34,631 nucleotides of DNA from Phenylobacterium deserti (GTDB lineage: Bacteria > Pseudomonadota > Alphaproteobacteria > Caulobacterales > Caulobacteraceae). The notes below the pieces were generated by a model, which ran no database searches, was not told the DNA's origin, and worked only from the letters and a program-made list of their open reading frames with translations. The position numbers and the translations under genes were made by a program. Below are positions 33,635 through 34,631 of the stretch, piece after piece. The stretch is taken from contig CAMCXF010000009.1 in the NCBI GenBank assembly GCA_945883235.1, positions 1 through 34,631 on the forward strand, written 5' to 3'. The number at the start of each line of letters is the position of its first letter. The stretch's first letter is position 1.

Positions 33635-34631
33635 ATGCGTTTCGGGATTTTCTACGAGCACCAGCTGCCCAAACCGTGGAACCCCGGCGACGAGGCGAAG
33701 CTTTTCCATGACGCCCTGGAGCAGGTCGTGCTGGCCGACCGGCTGGGCTACGACTACGCTTGGGAGGTGGAGCACCACTTCCTCGAGGAGTATTCGCATT
33801 CCTCCGCACCCGAGGTGTTCCTGGCCGCCTGCGCAGCCCTCACCAAGACCATCCGCGTCGGTCACGGCATCCGGCAAGTGATCCCCAACTACAACCACCC
33901 GGCCCGCACGGCCGAGGGTCTGGCCACGCTGGACATCATCTCCCGCGGCCGGCTGGATTTCGGGATCGGCGAGGGCGCCACGCGGCTGGAGCTGGGCGGC
34001 TTCGGCATTCCGGCCCGCGAGAAGCGCGCTCTGGCCATCGAGGCGGCCGAGCAGATCGCCAACATGATGGTGATGGACCCTTACCCGGGCTACGAGGGCA
34101 AGGGCTTTTCCTTCCCCTGCCGCAACATCGTGCCGAAGCCGATGCAAAGCCCGCACCCGCCGATGTGGATGGCCTGCACCAACCGCGACACCATCAAGGT
34201 CGCCGCCTCGATCGGTGTCGGTGCCCTGGCCTTCTCGTTCCTCGATCCAGAAGAGGCCAAGACCTGGTCGGAGATCTATTATGGGATCATCAAATCCGAT
34301 CAGTGCGTGCCCATCGGGCATGCCGTGAACGCCAACCTCGCCATGGTCTCGAACTTCTCTGTCCATCCTGATCGGGAGACGGCGATCCGGCGTGGGCAGG
34401 AAGGGTTCGAGTTCTTTTCCTATGCCGTCAACGCCCTGGTAGCGCACGATGTGTATCCGGGGCGCTCCAGCCTGTTCGCAGACTTCCAGAAGTCGCGCGC
34501 CGCAAGCGACGACGAGATCGTTGCCGCCTCCAAGGCCGCCGCCCGCAACGCCAACGGCATCGGCACCCCCGACGACATCCGCGAGCACATCAAGGGCTTC
34601 CGGGACGCCGGCGTCGACCAGGTGATCTTCC
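33635..34631 (+). CDS. Luciferase-like (LLM class) flavin-dependent monooxygenase, partial
   Basis: The frame is open from ATG 33635, with GGGAG nine bases upstream, to the window edge (332 codons), so the 3' end is missing. MRFGIFYEHQLPKPW and LEQVVLADRLGYDYAWEVEHHF are the N-terminal strand and helix of bacterial-luciferase-type TIM barrels; HHF matches the conserved HHH-like flavin pocket. HPARTAEGLATLDIISRGRLDFGIGEG is the classic LLM segment. Such enzymes oxidise substrates with reduced FMN or F420; the substrate is unknown, and family length is about 350-390 residues. It is divergent from the hotdog-like gene across 147 bases in which I see no clear promoter. Confidence 0.9.
   Translation, partial: MRFGIFYEHQLPKPWNPGDEAKLFHDALEQVVLADRLGYDYAWEVEHHFLEEYSHSSAPEVFLAACAALTKTIRVGHGIRQVIPNYNHPARTAEGLATLDIISRGRLDFGIGEGATRLELGGFGIPAREKRALAIEAAEQIANMMVMDPYPGYEGKGFSFPCRNIVPKPMQSPHPPMWMACTNRDTIKVAASIGVGALAFSFLDPEEAKTWSEIYYGIIKSDQCVPIGHAVNANLAMVSNFSVHPDRETAIRRGQEGFEFFSYAVNALVAHDVYPGRSSLFADFQKSRAASDDEIVAASKAAARNANGIGTPDDIREHIKGFRDAGVDQVIF

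Noticed and set aside
33551..34588. A 345-codon minus-strand frame at the right end
   Set aside because: It is antisense to the luciferase-like monooxygenase, whose protein motifs are unambiguous; it has no recognisable domain.

Overview
The window is high-GC, densely packed bacterial chromosome from an alphaproteobacterium, most likely a member of Caulobacterales (Caulobacter/Phenylobacterium/Brevundimonas-like). The reasons are the pmbA-cysQ-DUF4170 block beside an msbA-DUF374-waaA-lpxK lipid A/Kdo block, a histidine kinase of the HisKA_2 type, lysine synthesis by the succinylase route (dapD), and alphaproteobacterial-style intergenic palindromes. The family-level placement rests on gene content and protein resemblance, not on a search.

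Region by region. 1-2077 (+) is the 3' end of a tightly coupled sugar-nucleotide operon: the tail of a C-methyltransferase, an RmlC-type epimerase whose usual catalytic tyrosine is phenylalanine, a hexapeptide-repeat acyltransferase, an NAD(P)-dependent epimerase/reductase, and then what looks like a frameshifted small gene. Convergent to it (2099-5065, -) are a HisKA_2 histidine kinase without a sensor domain and a TPR/GT41 (O-GlcNAc-transferase-like) protein glycosyltransferase. Together these suggest synthesis of an unusual branched deoxysugar and, possibly, its transfer to protein. 5132-7983 holds purD, an SRPBCC protein and an APH-fold kinase of the ACAD10 type.

7980-15880 (mostly -) is envelope biogenesis: pmbA, cysQ, a DUF4170 protein, then msbA, a DUF374 acyltransferase, waaA and lpxK. 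The last four are joined by 4-base stop/start overlaps. A cysteine phosphatase on the opposite strand and a 60-base palindrome separate the two halves. 16032-20715 (-) carries a MAPEG membrane protein, ubiD, a YjbR-like protein and katG, which has a good OxyR-like operator and promoter. 20851-22237 holds a YdeI-like protein and a SAM methyltransferase with overlapping divergent starts. 22227-24630 (-) is argB, a HAD nucleotidase and dapD in one overlapping operon.

24886-34631 is mainly acyl-CoA and amino-acid metabolism: an acyl-CoA dehydrogenase, a polytopic membrane protein, a dipeptide epimerase, a crotonase, pabB-pabC for folate, a class III aminotransferase, an uncharacterised hotdog-like protein and the 5' part of a luciferase-like monooxygenase.

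No tRNA, rRNA, CRISPR array, prophage or insertion sequence was seen, and no gene-free stretch exceeds 300 bases. Most of the longer gaps hold structured palindromes. Several share an ACAAG loop with a TGACG end, or TAGAGC...GCCCTA termini, and some supply the TAG stop codons of the flanking genes. The best candidates for something new are the epimerase variant with the TPR glycosyltransferase and kinase next door, the broken gene at 1938-2077, and the repeat family.
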